Assembly (NCBI RefSeq): GCF_004361915.1
Contig: NZ_SNWP01000011.1
Coordinates: 62,001 to 126,000, forward strand
From: Sediminibacterium goheungense
GTDB lineage: Bacteria > Bacteroidota > Bacteroidia > Chitinophagales > Chitinophagaceae
DNA: 64,000 nucleotides
Direction of reading: 5' to 3'
Shown here: positions 8,110 through 16,092 of the stretch, in pieces
How positions within the stretch are numbered: the first letter of the stretch is position 1
Layout: every line of letters starts with the position of its first letter
Notes under the pieces: generated by a model
Told to the model about the DNA's origin: nothing
The model's input: only the letters and a program-made list of their open reading frames with translations
The model's database searches: none
Position numbers and translations under genes: made by a program

Positions 8110-8964
8110 ATGAAGGAACAAGAACAGCTCAATTATAATCGTATCGCAAAAGCGATAGAATATATTAATGCTAATTTTAAACAACAACCCCGTCTGGAAG
8201 AGCTGGCAGAACAGGTGCACCTGAGTCCTTTTCATTTCCAGCGCCTCTTTAGTGAATGGGCGGGAACTACCCCCAAAAAATTTCTCCAATACATCAGTAC
8301 AGAACATGCCAAGAAATTACTGAAAGAACAACAGGCTACTCTTTTTGATACAGCCATGGAATTGGGTTTGTCAGGAACAGGAAGACTACACGATCTTTTT
8401 ATCAATATCGAAGGCATGACCCCCGCTGAATATAAAAACGGTGGGCAAGCGCTCCATATAAATTTCTCATTTGCAGAAAGCCCATTCGGCAGCCTGATGA
8501 TTGCATCTACATCCAAGGGTATTTGTCATATGGCTTTTGAAGAAGATGAAACAAAAGCCTTGAACAACCTGAAAACAAAATTTCCCCATGCCAGTTATCA
8601 GCAAAAACTGGATCTGTTGCAACAAAATGCCCTCTTCATTTTTCAAAACGACTGGTCTGGATTATCGGATATCAAGCTGCATTTGAAGGGAACGGAATTT
8701 CAATTGAAGGTCTGGGAGGCTCTTTTAAAAATTCCGATGGGAAAACTTGCTACCTATGGAAGCATTGCCGAACATATTGGAAACACCGGCGCTTCCCGCG
8801 CAGTAGGTACTGCTATCGGTAGTAACCCTGTTGCTTATCTGATACCCTGTCATCGTGTGATACAATCCACCGGACACATAGGCAGCTACATGTGGGGCCC
8901 AACAAGAAAAACCGCCATCATAGGCTGGGAAGGCGCAAGAATGGAGGATGGGAATATTGAATAA
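8110..8964 (+). CDS. Ada-like AraC regulator / O6-methylguanine-DNA methyltransferase
   Basis: A bifunctional alkylation-repair protein of 284 residues. Residues about 10-110 hold an AraC-type double helix-turn-helix (LEELAEQVHLSPFHFQRLFSEW). Residues about 115-280 are the methyltransferase, with acceptor Cys247 in IPCHRV and the preceding MGKLATYGSIAEHIG helix. It lacks the N-terminal zinc-binding methylphosphotriester domain of E. coli Ada, so it resembles the shorter AraC-MGMT proteins. The frame is open further upstream to 7984, but that part runs through the preceding terminator, so the ATG at 8110 is chosen. Repairs O6-alkylguanine and probably controls its own or related genes. Confidence 0.88.
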   Translation: MKEQEQLNYNRIAKAIEYINANFKQQPRLEELAEQVHLSPFHFQRLFSEWAGTTPKKFLQYISTEHAKKLLKEQQATLFDTAMELGLSGTGRLHDLFINIEGMTPAEYKNGGQALHINFSFAESPFGSLMIASTSKGICHMAFEEDETKALNNLKTKFPHASYQQKLDLLQQNALFIFQNDWSGLSDIKLHLKGTEFQLKVWEALLKIPMGKLATYGSIAEHIGNTGASRAVGTAIGSNPVAYLIPCHRVIQSTGHIGSYMWGPTRKTAIIGWEGARMEDGNIE

Positions 8965-9116
8965 TGAATATCCAATTTTGAAGGTTTCAAAATCAATAAA
9001 GATCTTTCCTGTCTCATAGTCTGATACCCAATCTGGTTAGTTAATAAGATAGCAATTTTCGGGTTGCCATACAGGATGCAGAAATTCATCTTCGCACAGA
9101 AAATAACCTGACAATC

Positions 9117-9839
9117 ATGAAAACATTCATTCTCGTTCACGGTTCCTGGCACAGTGCCTGGAACTGGCATAAACTAATCCCTATGCTCGAAGCACAGGGT
9201 CATAAGGCCATAGCCATCGATTTGCCAGGTATGGGAAGAGATAAAACACCCATACAGGAAGTAACATTAACTATGTCGGTTGATAAATTATGTAAACTGA
9301 TCGATGAGGCTGAAGAGAAGGTGATTCTTGTCGGACATAGCAAAAACGGTATTGTTATTTCGCATGCAGCAGAAAATCGCCCGCATAAAATAGAAAAACT
9401 GGTTTACCTGGCTGCCTACCTCATTCCCAATGGAAAAACGCAGGCCGAATATTCGGCGCAGGATATACACGGCGTATTGAAACCTTATGTTACGCGTTAT
9501 CCAGAAACGGGGTCACATACTTTGCAAGCGGAAATTTATAAAGAAGGTCTCTACCACGATTGTGAAGACTATATTACAGAACTGGCTAAACTTTTACTGA
9601 GTCATGAAAGTGTGGCAACAGGGATTACACCCATGGTATTGAGTGATGAGCATTTTGGATCCGTTCCCCGTTATTATATTGAATGCACAGAAGATCGTGC
9701 GGTGACGCCATTTATTCAACAGAAAATGTATACAGAAACGGTTTGTAAAAAAGTATACCGCATGGCAAGCAGTCATTCTCCTTTTTTCAGTAAGCCGGAA
9801 GAACTCTGTAATATTTTAGAAGAGATAGCTGCTGATTAG
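9117..9839 (+). CDS. Alpha/beta hydrolase, EstC / methylesterase-like
   Basis: 240 residues without a signal peptide, so cytoplasmic. Starts with FILVHGSWHSAWNW (oxyanion region), then nucleophile motif GHSKNG, acid in ECTEDRAV and a catalytic His in SSHSPFFS near residue 222. This is the pattern of the plant methylesterase / hydroxynitrile lyase group and of bacterial EstC-like esterases. Substrate unknown. A box close to the promoter consensus (CATCTTCG) lies about 25 bases upstream of the ATG. Standalone gene. Confidence 0.8.
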   Translation: MKTFILVHGSWHSAWNWHKLIPMLEAQGHKAIAIDLPGMGRDKTPIQEVTLTMSVDKLCKLIDEAEEKVILVGHSKNGIVISHAAENRPHKIEKLVYLAAYLIPNGKTQAEYSAQDIHGVLKPYVTRYPETGSHTLQAEIYKEGLYHDCEDYITELAKLLLSHESVATGITPMVLSDEHFGSVPRYYIECTEDRAVTPFIQQKMYTETVCKKVYRMASSHSPFFSKPEELCNILEEIAAD

Positions 9840-9862
9840 TTACGTAAGTTTTGGGAATTATT

Positions 9863-9870
9863 TATCTTCG
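9863..9870 (+). promoter_or_regulatory. Promoter -7-like box TATCTTCG
   Basis: TATCTTCG fits TAnnTTTG with one change (T to C) and lies 20 bases before the ATG of the LuxR-type gene. Confidence 0.5.
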
Positions 9871-9890
9871 GATCGAACCGTTGATCGATC

Positions 9891-10379
9891 ATGAAAACAA
9901 TCGTATTTATCAGGCAAAAGCTGAAATCAGCGAAATCTGTTTTTCTATATGCTGTACTGATGGCATTATTGGTATTTGCTTTGAAATGGATGCAGTGGAA
10001 ATACCTGATTGTAGATCATTCCGTTGATATATATGTAGGTCTGATAGCGGTATTCTTCACACTATTGGGTATCTGGGTAGCGTCGCAGTTAACCAAACCC
10101 AAAATAGAAACGGTGGTGGTAGAGAAACAGGTGTATGTGGTTTCACCGGAGTCATTTGTGCTGAATGAGGTGGAACTTGCAAAACTCAACCTTACTACCC
10201 GTGAGTATGAAGTGTTGCAACAGCTGTCGAAAGGATTGAGTAATGCAGAAATAGGTGAGCAATTATTTCTATCGCTGAGTACGGTAAAAACCCATGTTTC
10301 AAACCTGCTCTTCAAAATGGACGTAAAAAACCGCACCCAGGCCATCGAAAAAGCCAAACGCCTTAGATTAACCCCTTAA
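9891..10379 (+). CDS. Membrane-anchored LuxR-type (GerE) HTH regulator
   Basis: 162 residues. Two hydrophobic helices at about 16-34 and 46-65 are followed by a short linker and a C-terminal GerE/LuxR helix-turn-helix ([40 protein letters not shown] pattern, about residues 98-160). No receiver or autoinducer domain is present. Predicted as a small inner-membrane transcription factor. The next gene downstream has two 13-base direct repeats in its promoter region that could be its target; this link is inference. Confidence 0.8.
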   Translation: MKTIVFIRQKLKSAKSVFLYAVLMALLVFALKWMQWKYLIVDHSVDIYVGLIAVFFTLLGIWVASQLTKPKIETVVVEKQVYVVSPESFVLNEVELAKLNLTTREYEVLQQLSKGLSNAEIGEQLFLSLSTVKTHVSNLLFKMDVKNRTQAIEKAKRLRLTP

Positions 10380-10390
10380 TATATAAAGAA

Positions 10391-10440
10391 AGACCCTGCG
10401 CAACCCCTGCGCGTTCCGGTTCTCTGCGGTGAATAGCAAA
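10391..10440. repeat. Intergenic CTGCG/CTCTGCGGTGA element
   Basis: A degenerate short repeat ending TTCTCTGCGGTGA. A related element ends TTTCTGCGGTGA at 30622-30660, and TCTGTG-rich relatives lie at 7974-8024 and 11511-11563. Related sequences are common between genes in Bacteroidota. Confidence 0.55.
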
Positions 10441-10483
10441 TACTGTTCATTCTTTAGAACAGAGCCTGCATAGTAATACATCC

Positions 10484-10535
10484 TACTTAAGTATGAAATT
10501 CACCCCCTTTAATGCAATTTGGTACTTTAGTATGA
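10484..10535 (+). promoter_or_regulatory. Two 13-base direct repeats upstream of the DUF4199 promoter
   Basis: TACTTAAGTATGA at 10484-10496 and TACTTTAGTATGA at 10523-10535, 39 bases apart, in front of the -7 box at 10558. The second copy falls close to the -33 region. Candidate regulator sites. Confidence 0.45.
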
Positions 10536-10557
10536 GATGGGAGTTTGCAGGTGCGGA

Positions 10558-10565
10558 TAGATTTG
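10558..10565 (+). promoter_or_regulatory. Promoter -7 box TAGATTTG
   Basis: Perfect TAnnTTTG match 16 bases upstream of the DUF4199 start codon. Confidence 0.7.
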
Positions 10566-10581
10566 CGTAAAATTATACACG

Positions 10582-11118
10582 ATGAAAAAGAATGTTTTCA
10601 TTTTCGGACTCATTTTAGGCGCCCTTCTCCTTGGCCATATGTTCTATATGGTACACCTGCTTTACACAAAACCCGATCTGCAAACCAATGATATTGTAGG
10701 TTATGCCGCCATGATTGTGGTATTCTCTCTTACCTTTTTTGGCATCAGGAACTACCGTAACAAAGAACTGGACGGAATTATAAGTCTGGGAAAAGCATTT
10801 AAAACAGGCGCATTCATTGCCCTACTCGGTTCAACCATGTATGTGCTGGTATGGTTGTTTTATTATTATCTGTTTGTGCCAGATTTTATAGATGTGTATT
10901 CAGCACATGTAATCAATACCTGTACACGCAATGGAGATACCGCAACAATCATTGCTGATAAAACAGCTCAAATGAAACAGTTGAAGGAGATGTATAAAAG
11001 TCCGTTTTTTATCATACTCATGACTTATGCTGAAGTGCTTCCCATTGGTTTGGTAGTGGCATTTGTGAGTGCATTGGTATTACGGCGAAAAGAAAAATCA
11101 GTTGAAAACAAATTATAA
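10582..11118 (+). CDS. DUF4199 family membrane protein
   Basis: 178 residues with four hydrophobic segments (about 5-25, 39-60, 75-100, 140-165). The GIRNYRN..DGIISLGKAFKTG stretch between the second and third segments and the long extracytoplasmic loop before the last one match DUF4199, a Bacteroidota inner-membrane family of unknown function. A perfect -7 box lies just upstream. The next gene starts 2 bases after its stop, so the two probably form an operon. Confidence 0.85.
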   Translation: MKKNVFIFGLILGALLLGHMFYMVHLLYTKPDLQTNDIVGYAAMIVVFSLTFFGIRNYRNKELDGIISLGKAFKTGAFIALLGSTMYVLVWLFYYYLFVPDFIDVYSAHVINTCTRNGDTATIIADKTAQMKQLKEMYKSPFFIILMTYAEVLPIGLVVAFVSALVLRRKEKSVENKL

Positions 11119-11120
11119 CC

Positions 11121-11510
11121 ATGCAAAAAGACATTCAAAACTACCACCGGGCATTGGCTGCAGATGATAAAGCTATTTGTGATACTTTGTTTGAGGTTAT
11201 CAGCGAACAACTACCCGATGCCGAAAATAAAATCTGGCACGCGCATCCTGTATGGTTTCTGGAGGCTAATCCAATCGTAGGGTACGACAAATTAAAAAAC
11301 TGTGTTCGTTTATTGTTCTGGAGTGGTGGAAGTTTTGAGGAAGAGGGCCTTACAAAAGAAGGAAAATTTAAGGCGGCAGAAAAAAGGTATACAGCCTTAG
11401 ACCAGATCAATAAAAAAGATTTAAAACGCTGGCTCAAAAAGTCGCGTGATATTCAGTGGGATTATAAAAATATTGTAAAACGTAAAGGGGTATTGGAGCG
11501 GTTGAAATAA
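11121..11510 (+). CDS. DUF1801 domain protein
   Basis: 129 residues of the DUF1801 / YdhG-type fold: KIWHAHPVWFLEANPIVGY, LLFWSGGSF and a basic C-terminal helix (KDLKRWLKKSRDIQWDY). Small cytoplasmic proteins of this family have an iron-chaperone-like fold but no established reaction. It sits 2 bases behind the DUF4199 gene and is followed by a large terminator hairpin. Complete. Confidence 0.8.
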   Translation: MQKDIQNYHRALAADDKAICDTLFEVISEQLPDAENKIWHAHPVWFLEANPIVGYDKLKNCVRLLFWSGGSFEEEGLTKEGKFKAAEKRYTALDQINKKDLKRWLKKSRDIQWDYKNIVKRKGVLERLK

Positions 11511-11563
11511 TTTTTAGCCACAGATACACAGATTTTAATAATCTGTGTATCTGTGGCTAAAAA
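11511..11563. terminator. Perfect 24-bp inverted repeat, bidirectional-type terminator
   Basis: A 24-base arm (starting TTTTTAGCCACAG) pairs without mismatch with the second arm around the 5-base loop TTAAT. A-run before and T-run after on either strand. It starts directly at the DUF1801 stop codon. The arms consist of the TCTGTG-type repeat. Confidence 0.85.
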
Positions 11564-11597
11564 ATCCTGCTGATTATGTTTTACTTTTATACAGGAA

Positions 11598-12842
11598 ATG
11601 AAATCAGCCACCCATATCGTTCGTGTTTTTTTCAGGTGGGCGCTTATATGCTGTATCATTGGATTAGCTGCGGGTACCGCTTCAGCCTTCTTTCTGCAAA
11701 CCCTTGATTGGGTAACCAACTTCCGTGAAACACATCTTTGGATCATCGCTCTGCTACCGATAGGTGGTTTGGGTATTGGTTTGCTATACCATTATTACGG
11801 AAAAGAAGTAACAGCAGGTAATAATCTGTTGATTGATACCATTCATAAGCCGGCGAAAAAGATACCCTTTCGTATGGCACCCTTTGTATACATCGGTACT
11901 ATGGTAACGCATCTGTTAGGTGGTTCTGCCGGTAGGGAGGGTACCGCTTTGCAGATGTCGGGTGCTATGGCAGACCAACTGAGTACTCCATTTCGCTTAT
12001 CGGAAGATGAAAGAAGAATACTGATCATTGCTGCTATCGCCGCAGGTTTCGGTTCTGTATTCGGCACACCGCTGGCAGGTTTGGTATTCAGTCTTGAATT
12101 ATTGCGGATAGGGAAACTCAGATACACAGCTTTCATCCCTGCCTCGGTATCTGCATTACTGGCAGATCAGGTTACCCGCTTATGGCAAACACCCCATACA
12201 CACTATACCATTTCTACTGTGCCGGATATTACAGGCATGAATCTTGTATATGCGGTAATAGCCGGTGTTACTTTTGGACTTTGCGCTATGATTTTTTGCA
12301 AGGGTATGCATTTCAGTAGTCAGCTTTTTAAGAAAATAATTCCTTATGCACCGCTAAGACCACTAACAGGAGGTTTGCTTATTGCAGTTGCAATATGTTT
12401 TATGGGTACTACAAAATATATCGGGTTAGGTATTCCCACCATTGTTCAGTCATTTGAAACAGCATTGCCCTCTTACGATTTCGCACTTAAAATAGTGTTT
12501 ACCATTGTAACATTAGCAGCAGGGTTTAAAGGCGGAGAAGTAACACCCTTATTTTTTATCGGTGCTTTGTTGGGTAATGCCTTATCTGTTATGATACCAC
12601 TTCCTTTATCTCTTCTTACCGGAATGGGTTTTGTAGCTGTATTTGCCGGTGCCACCAATACGCCGATTGCCTGTACGGTAATGGCCATTGAATTATTTGG
12701 TTTTGATAGTACCGTATATGTGCTCATTGCCTGTGTAATGGCATACCTGGTTTCAGGTAACCATAGTATATATGAAGGGCAACTCAAAACAGGATCAAAA
12801 TACGAACGTTGGAAAGTAAATTTTAACTGGGATAAGCTATAA
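11598..12842 (+). CDS. ClC-family voltage-gated chloride channel / transporter
   Basis: 414 residues with about ten hydrophobic helices. Family landmarks are present: GGSAGREGTALQ with Glu114 at the position of the gating glutamate, FGTPLAGLVFSLE, and GGEVTPLFFIGALLGN for the second half. The GSGIP chloride-binding motif of E. coli ClcA is not evident, so this belongs to the shorter branch found in Bacteroidota. Predicted to move chloride or another halide across the inner membrane; whether it exchanges protons cannot be told. No CBS domains. TACTTTTA about 20 bases upstream is a near-consensus -7 box. Confidence 0.88.
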   Translation: MKSATHIVRVFFRWALICCIIGLAAGTASAFFLQTLDWVTNFRETHLWIIALLPIGGLGIGLLYHYYGKEVTAGNNLLIDTIHKPAKKIPFRMAPFVYIGTMVTHLLGGSAGREGTALQMSGAMADQLSTPFRLSEDERRILIIAAIAAGFGSVFGTPLAGLVFSLELLRIGKLRYTAFIPASVSALLADQVTRLWQTPHTHYTISTVPDITGMNLVYAVIAGVTFGLCAMIFCKGMHFSSQLFKKIIPYAPLRPLTGGLLIAVAICFMGTTKYIGLGIPTIVQSFETALPSYDFALKIVFTIVTLAAGFKGGEVTPLFFIGALLGNALSVMIPLPLSLLTGMGFVAVFAGATNTPIACTVMAIELFGFDSTVYVLIACVMAYLVSGNHSIYEGQLKTGSKYERWKVNFNWDKL

Positions 12843-12886
12843 CAAAATATAATAATGAGTAAATTGCTTACTCATCTATTTTGTTA
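12840..12886. terminator. Palindrome between the ClC and amidohydrolase genes
   Basis: TAACAAAATA at 12840-12849 pairs with TATTTTGTTA at 12877-12886; an inner GAGTAA/TTACTC stem gives a nested hairpin. The last base of the outer arm is the A of the next ATG. Likely terminator of the ClC gene that may also mask the next start. Confidence 0.6.
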
Positions 12887-14181
12887 TGACAGGCTTACCA
12901 TTCAAGAGAATCCTAACAATTGTAGTTCTTCTGTTTTTTACTGCCATCGATGCCAAAGCGCAGCCGGTAAAAAAATACCTGATAAAAGCGGGTAAACTCT
13001 ATGATGCGGTTAATAAAAAATTCCTGCTCAACCAGTATGTTTTTGTGGAAGGTGATAAAATCCTGAACCATCAGCCGGCAGATACAAAAAATTATCCGGG
13101 TTATGAACTGATCGATCTCTCTGGTTCTACCGTAATGCCAGGTTTAATAGATGCCCATACCCATTTTTTGTTTATGCAGAAAAGTGGAGCACCCATGGAG
13201 TCAGATATTATTGAACATAGTGATGCAGATCGTTTATTAAGAGGTGGTAATATTGCCGAATCATTTTTAATGGCTGGCATCACCACAGTGCGTGATTTGG
13301 GTAATTCAGGACAATATCTCGATGTTACCTTGCGGAATGCGATTCAGAAAGGATGGGTGAAAGGTTCTCGGATGCTGGTGTCGGGTCCGATTATTAGTCC
13401 ACCCGGCGGACAGTTCGGTAAATTAGCCGAAGAAAATAAGCACTTGCCGGAGAAGGAATACAGCATTGTACGATCGGAAGAAGAAGCCAGGCAGGAAGTG
13501 AAGAGACATAAGGAAAAAACGGTGGATCTCATTAAAATCTGCGCTACCAATGACAACGGTCTGAACTTCTCGATAGATGAGATGAAAGCCATCGTAGAAA
13601 CAGCACATTCATTCGGTATAAAAGTAACGGCTCATGCCACTTACGATCAGGTAGTGAGAGATGCGGTATTAGCCGGCGTAGATGGTATAGAACATGGATA
13701 TGGTATTTCGGATAGTACACTTGAGCTGATGGCTAAAAAAGCTGTATACCTGGTGCCAACCGACGGCACTTTTGAAGGGTATAAAGAAATTGTAGACTAT
13801 GCGAAAAGTAATATCTCTGATGAAGATATCCGTGGTTTTGTAGCATCTACTAAAGAGAGAATAATACGAGCTTATAAAATGGGCGTAAAAATTGTTTTTG
13901 GCTCAGATCTATATCTGTATATACCTCGTCCGATAGGTGTGGCAGCAAAAAATGCATTGGTTTCTTATGTCGAAGCAGGTATACCGCTGAATGAAGCATT
14001 ACAGTATGGGACTCTTAACGCAGCTGAGGCATTGGGCAAAAAAGAAAAGCTGGGGGTTATAAAAAAAGGAGCATATGCAGATATCATTGCTTTTAAAGGG
14101 GATCTCGAAAAGAACTTTAAACAGTTGATTTATGAGAAACTCTCATTTATTATGAAAGAAGGTGTTATTTATAAAAAATAA
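12886..14181 (+). CDS. Secreted amidohydrolase family protein
   Basis: 431 residues with a signal peptide (about 1-25, ending AKA). The metal-dependent hydrolase fold is shown by PGLIDAHTHF with His91 and His93, Lys in LIKICATND (likely the bridging lysine), His in VTAHATYDQ, His in GIEHGYG and Asp in FGSDLYLY. C-terminal GVIKKGAYADIIAFKGD forms the composite beta-sandwich end. This is the imidazolonepropionase-like / prolidase-like group, which often acts on dipeptides or cyclic amides; the substrate is unknown. The start codon overlaps a hairpin. Confidence 0.87.
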   Translation: MTGLPFKRILTIVVLLFFTAIDAKAQPVKKYLIKAGKLYDAVNKKFLLNQYVFVEGDKILNHQPADTKNYPGYELIDLSGSTVMPGLIDAHTHFLFMQKSGAPMESDIIEHSDADRLLRGGNIAESFLMAGITTVRDLGNSGQYLDVTLRNAIQKGWVKGSRMLVSGPIISPPGGQFGKLAEENKHLPEKEYSIVRSEEEARQEVKRHKEKTVDLIKICATNDNGLNFSIDEMKAIVETAHSFGIKVTAHATYDQVVRDAVLAGVDGIEHGYGISDSTLELMAKKAVYLVPTDGTFEGYKEIVDYAKSNISDEDIRGFVASTKERIIRAYKMGVKIVFGSDLYLYIPRPIGVAAKNALVSYVEAGIPLNEALQYGTLNAAEALGKKEKLGVIKKGAYADIIAFKGDLEKNFKQLIYEKLSFIMKEGVIYKK

Positions 14182-14267
14182 CGATCAAATAGTTTTACGA
14201 CCGATCAGCAAATCCTGGCAGCTATTCTTCTGTTATTGCGATACTTTGATATACATAAAAGTAACCA

Positions 14268-15146
14268 ATGCTGAAAACAAGTATTTTTTTATTCGCAATG
14301 CTGGTTGTTATGAACTGCTATTGTCAGCAAGTACCACAACTATTTGAACCCGGATTCATTTCAAATGGTGGTGTATTCGGGCTCGCCATTTCTCCCGATG
14401 GTAATACAGCTTTGTGGGTAAGATCGAATGGAAAACGGGATACACTGGTAATATTGCAATCCAGTAAAATGAATGGTAGCTGGACAAAACCGGTAATAGC
14501 TTCTTTTTCAACCACCGATGCCCAATGGAAAGATATTGACCCGATATTCAGTCCGGATGGTAAAACGGTTTTGTTTCAATCCACACGTCCGGTTCCCGAT
14601 CGGCCGAACAGAACAGGTTTTGATATCTGGGCGGTTGGTAAAACCGCGACTGGTTGGACGGCTCCCTATCATTTAGGTAATGTGATTAATACAGATGCTT
14701 CCGAGTCATATGCTTCTGTTACAAGAAAAGGAGATATCTATTTTATGAAAGAAAATCCGACAAAGGCGGGTAATTCAGATATTTATGTTTCCAGAAAAGT
14801 GAATGGTGTTTATCAGGAGCCGGAAAATATAGGACTGCCGGTTAATACAGAAAAATTCAGGGAATCGAATCCGTTTATTTCACCCGATGAAGATTATATA
14901 CTTTATTTTTCTTCTGATTCAACCGGTTATGGGGAAGTTGATATCTACATTAGTTTTAGAAAAAATGATAAGTGGTCGTCACCCAAAAATCTCGGTGCAA
15001 AAATAAATTCAGCATTGGCGGAGTTTTGTCCCTTTTATCATGAAAAAGAAAAACGGTTGTATTTTTCAAGACAGAAAAAAGGAGAGGGCAGGATGTATGA
15101 GGATCTGTATTTTATAGATTTTGATCTCAAAAAATACAATGATTAA
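14268..15146 (+). CDS. Secreted PD40 (TolB-like beta-propeller) protein
   Basis: 292 residues with an N-terminal signal peptide. Repeated WD40-like PD40 motifs are visible: AISPDGNTALW, PIFSPDGKTVLFQS, NPFISPDEDYILYFSS and a weaker C-terminal repeat with RLYFSRQKKGEG. This gives most of a six-bladed propeller of the TolB type. Predicted periplasmic or outer-membrane-associated sensor or binding protein. It lies in the same direction as the amidohydrolase 86 bases upstream and the LytTR gene 47 bases downstream and may share a transcript. Confidence 0.83.
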   Translation: MLKTSIFLFAMLVVMNCYCQQVPQLFEPGFISNGGVFGLAISPDGNTALWVRSNGKRDTLVILQSSKMNGSWTKPVIASFSTTDAQWKDIDPIFSPDGKTVLFQSTRPVPDRPNRTGFDIWAVGKTATGWTAPYHLGNVINTDASESYASVTRKGDIYFMKENPTKAGNSDIYVSRKVNGVYQEPENIGLPVNTEKFRESNPFISPDEDYILYFSSDSTGYGEVDIYISFRKNDKWSSPKNLGAKINSALAEFCPFYHEKEKRLYFSRQKKGEGRMYEDLYFIDFDLKKYND

Positions 15147-15193
15147 TATCATCATAAGGTTACCCGTTAGGTTTTTAGAGAAAATTAAAATAT

Positions 15194-16015
15194 ATGCAAA
15201 CTCCGGTTTTTTATAATGATAATATCCTGCCAGGGAAAAAACTTAGTGTCCTTTTTCTGCTACTCGTGATCGTAACAATGTTGCAGGATTTATTATCGAC
15301 AGTTAGAAATAATAGCAGTTATTACTGGACAGAATCACTTCTATTCAATAGCTACTGGCTCTGGTTTATTCCCGTAATCTTTTTTATAAGGAGAAAGCCG
15401 TTCTTACAAATGGTGGCAAAACAGAACAGTATTGTTCTTCGATTTACCACAATCATTATTACAGGGCTGTTGTTGCATATAAGCTTATATGCCATTATGG
15501 TAACAACCCTTTCGTTTTTTCTTTTTGATCATACTTATACCCTGTCTAAAGTATTTACGTATACACTCTCGAACGATTTATATAAATATCTCATGGCTTA
15601 TGGATTGCTGGCATGGATCATTTATAAACAAAAAGCCACGGAAAAAAATATCCCGGCAACACCAAAATACGCAGCACTAAAAGAGCTGATGCTGCAACAG
15701 GGTAATGAACATATACTGGTTTCAACTGAAGAAATCATTCTTATTTCTTCAGCCAGTCCATACATAGCAATTCATACTGAGAAGAAAAAATACCTGCACA
15801 CAGCTACGCTACGGAATATTTCCTTACAGCTCGATCCCAAGGTATTTGTGAGGGTACATAAAACCACCATTATCAATAGCCATTTTGTGCTTTCTTACCG
15901 ATCAAGGTTAAACGGTGATTATGATATATTACTCAAAAACCAACAGGAAATCAGATTGAGCAGGAACTATGTACAGGCTTTCAGGCAAATCATGAGCAGC
16001 AGGTCATCGGCTTAG
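15194..16015 (+). CDS. LytTR-type DNA-binding protein with N-terminal membrane domain
   Basis: 273 residues. Four hydrophobic segments lie in residues about 18-150 and a LytTR DNA-binding domain in about 170-270 (EEIILISSASPYIAIHTEKK, FVRVHKTTIINSHFV, LLKNQQEIRLSRNYV). There is no receiver domain. It is the third membrane-tethered transcription factor within 10 kb. In Bacteroidota such proteins often respond to envelope cues or pair with a histidine kinase, but no kinase gene is nearby. Confidence 0.85.
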   Translation: MQTPVFYNDNILPGKKLSVLFLLLVIVTMLQDLLSTVRNNSSYYWTESLLFNSYWLWFIPVIFFIRRKPFLQMVAKQNSIVLRFTTIIITGLLLHISLYAIMVTTLSFFLFDHTYTLSKVFTYTLSNDLYKYLMAYGLLAWIIYKQKATEKNIPATPKYAALKELMLQQGNEHILVSTEEIILISSASPYIAIHTEKKKYLHTATLRNISLQLDPKVFVRVHKTTIINSHFVLSYRSRLNGDYDILLKNQQEIRLSRNYVQAFRQIMSSRSSA

Positions 16016-16092
16016 ACCATTTTTTCATCAGGACAGCCTATTTGATTTCATGATCCTTTGCGTTAACAGGAATTTTGCCCTAAAAATCTGTT

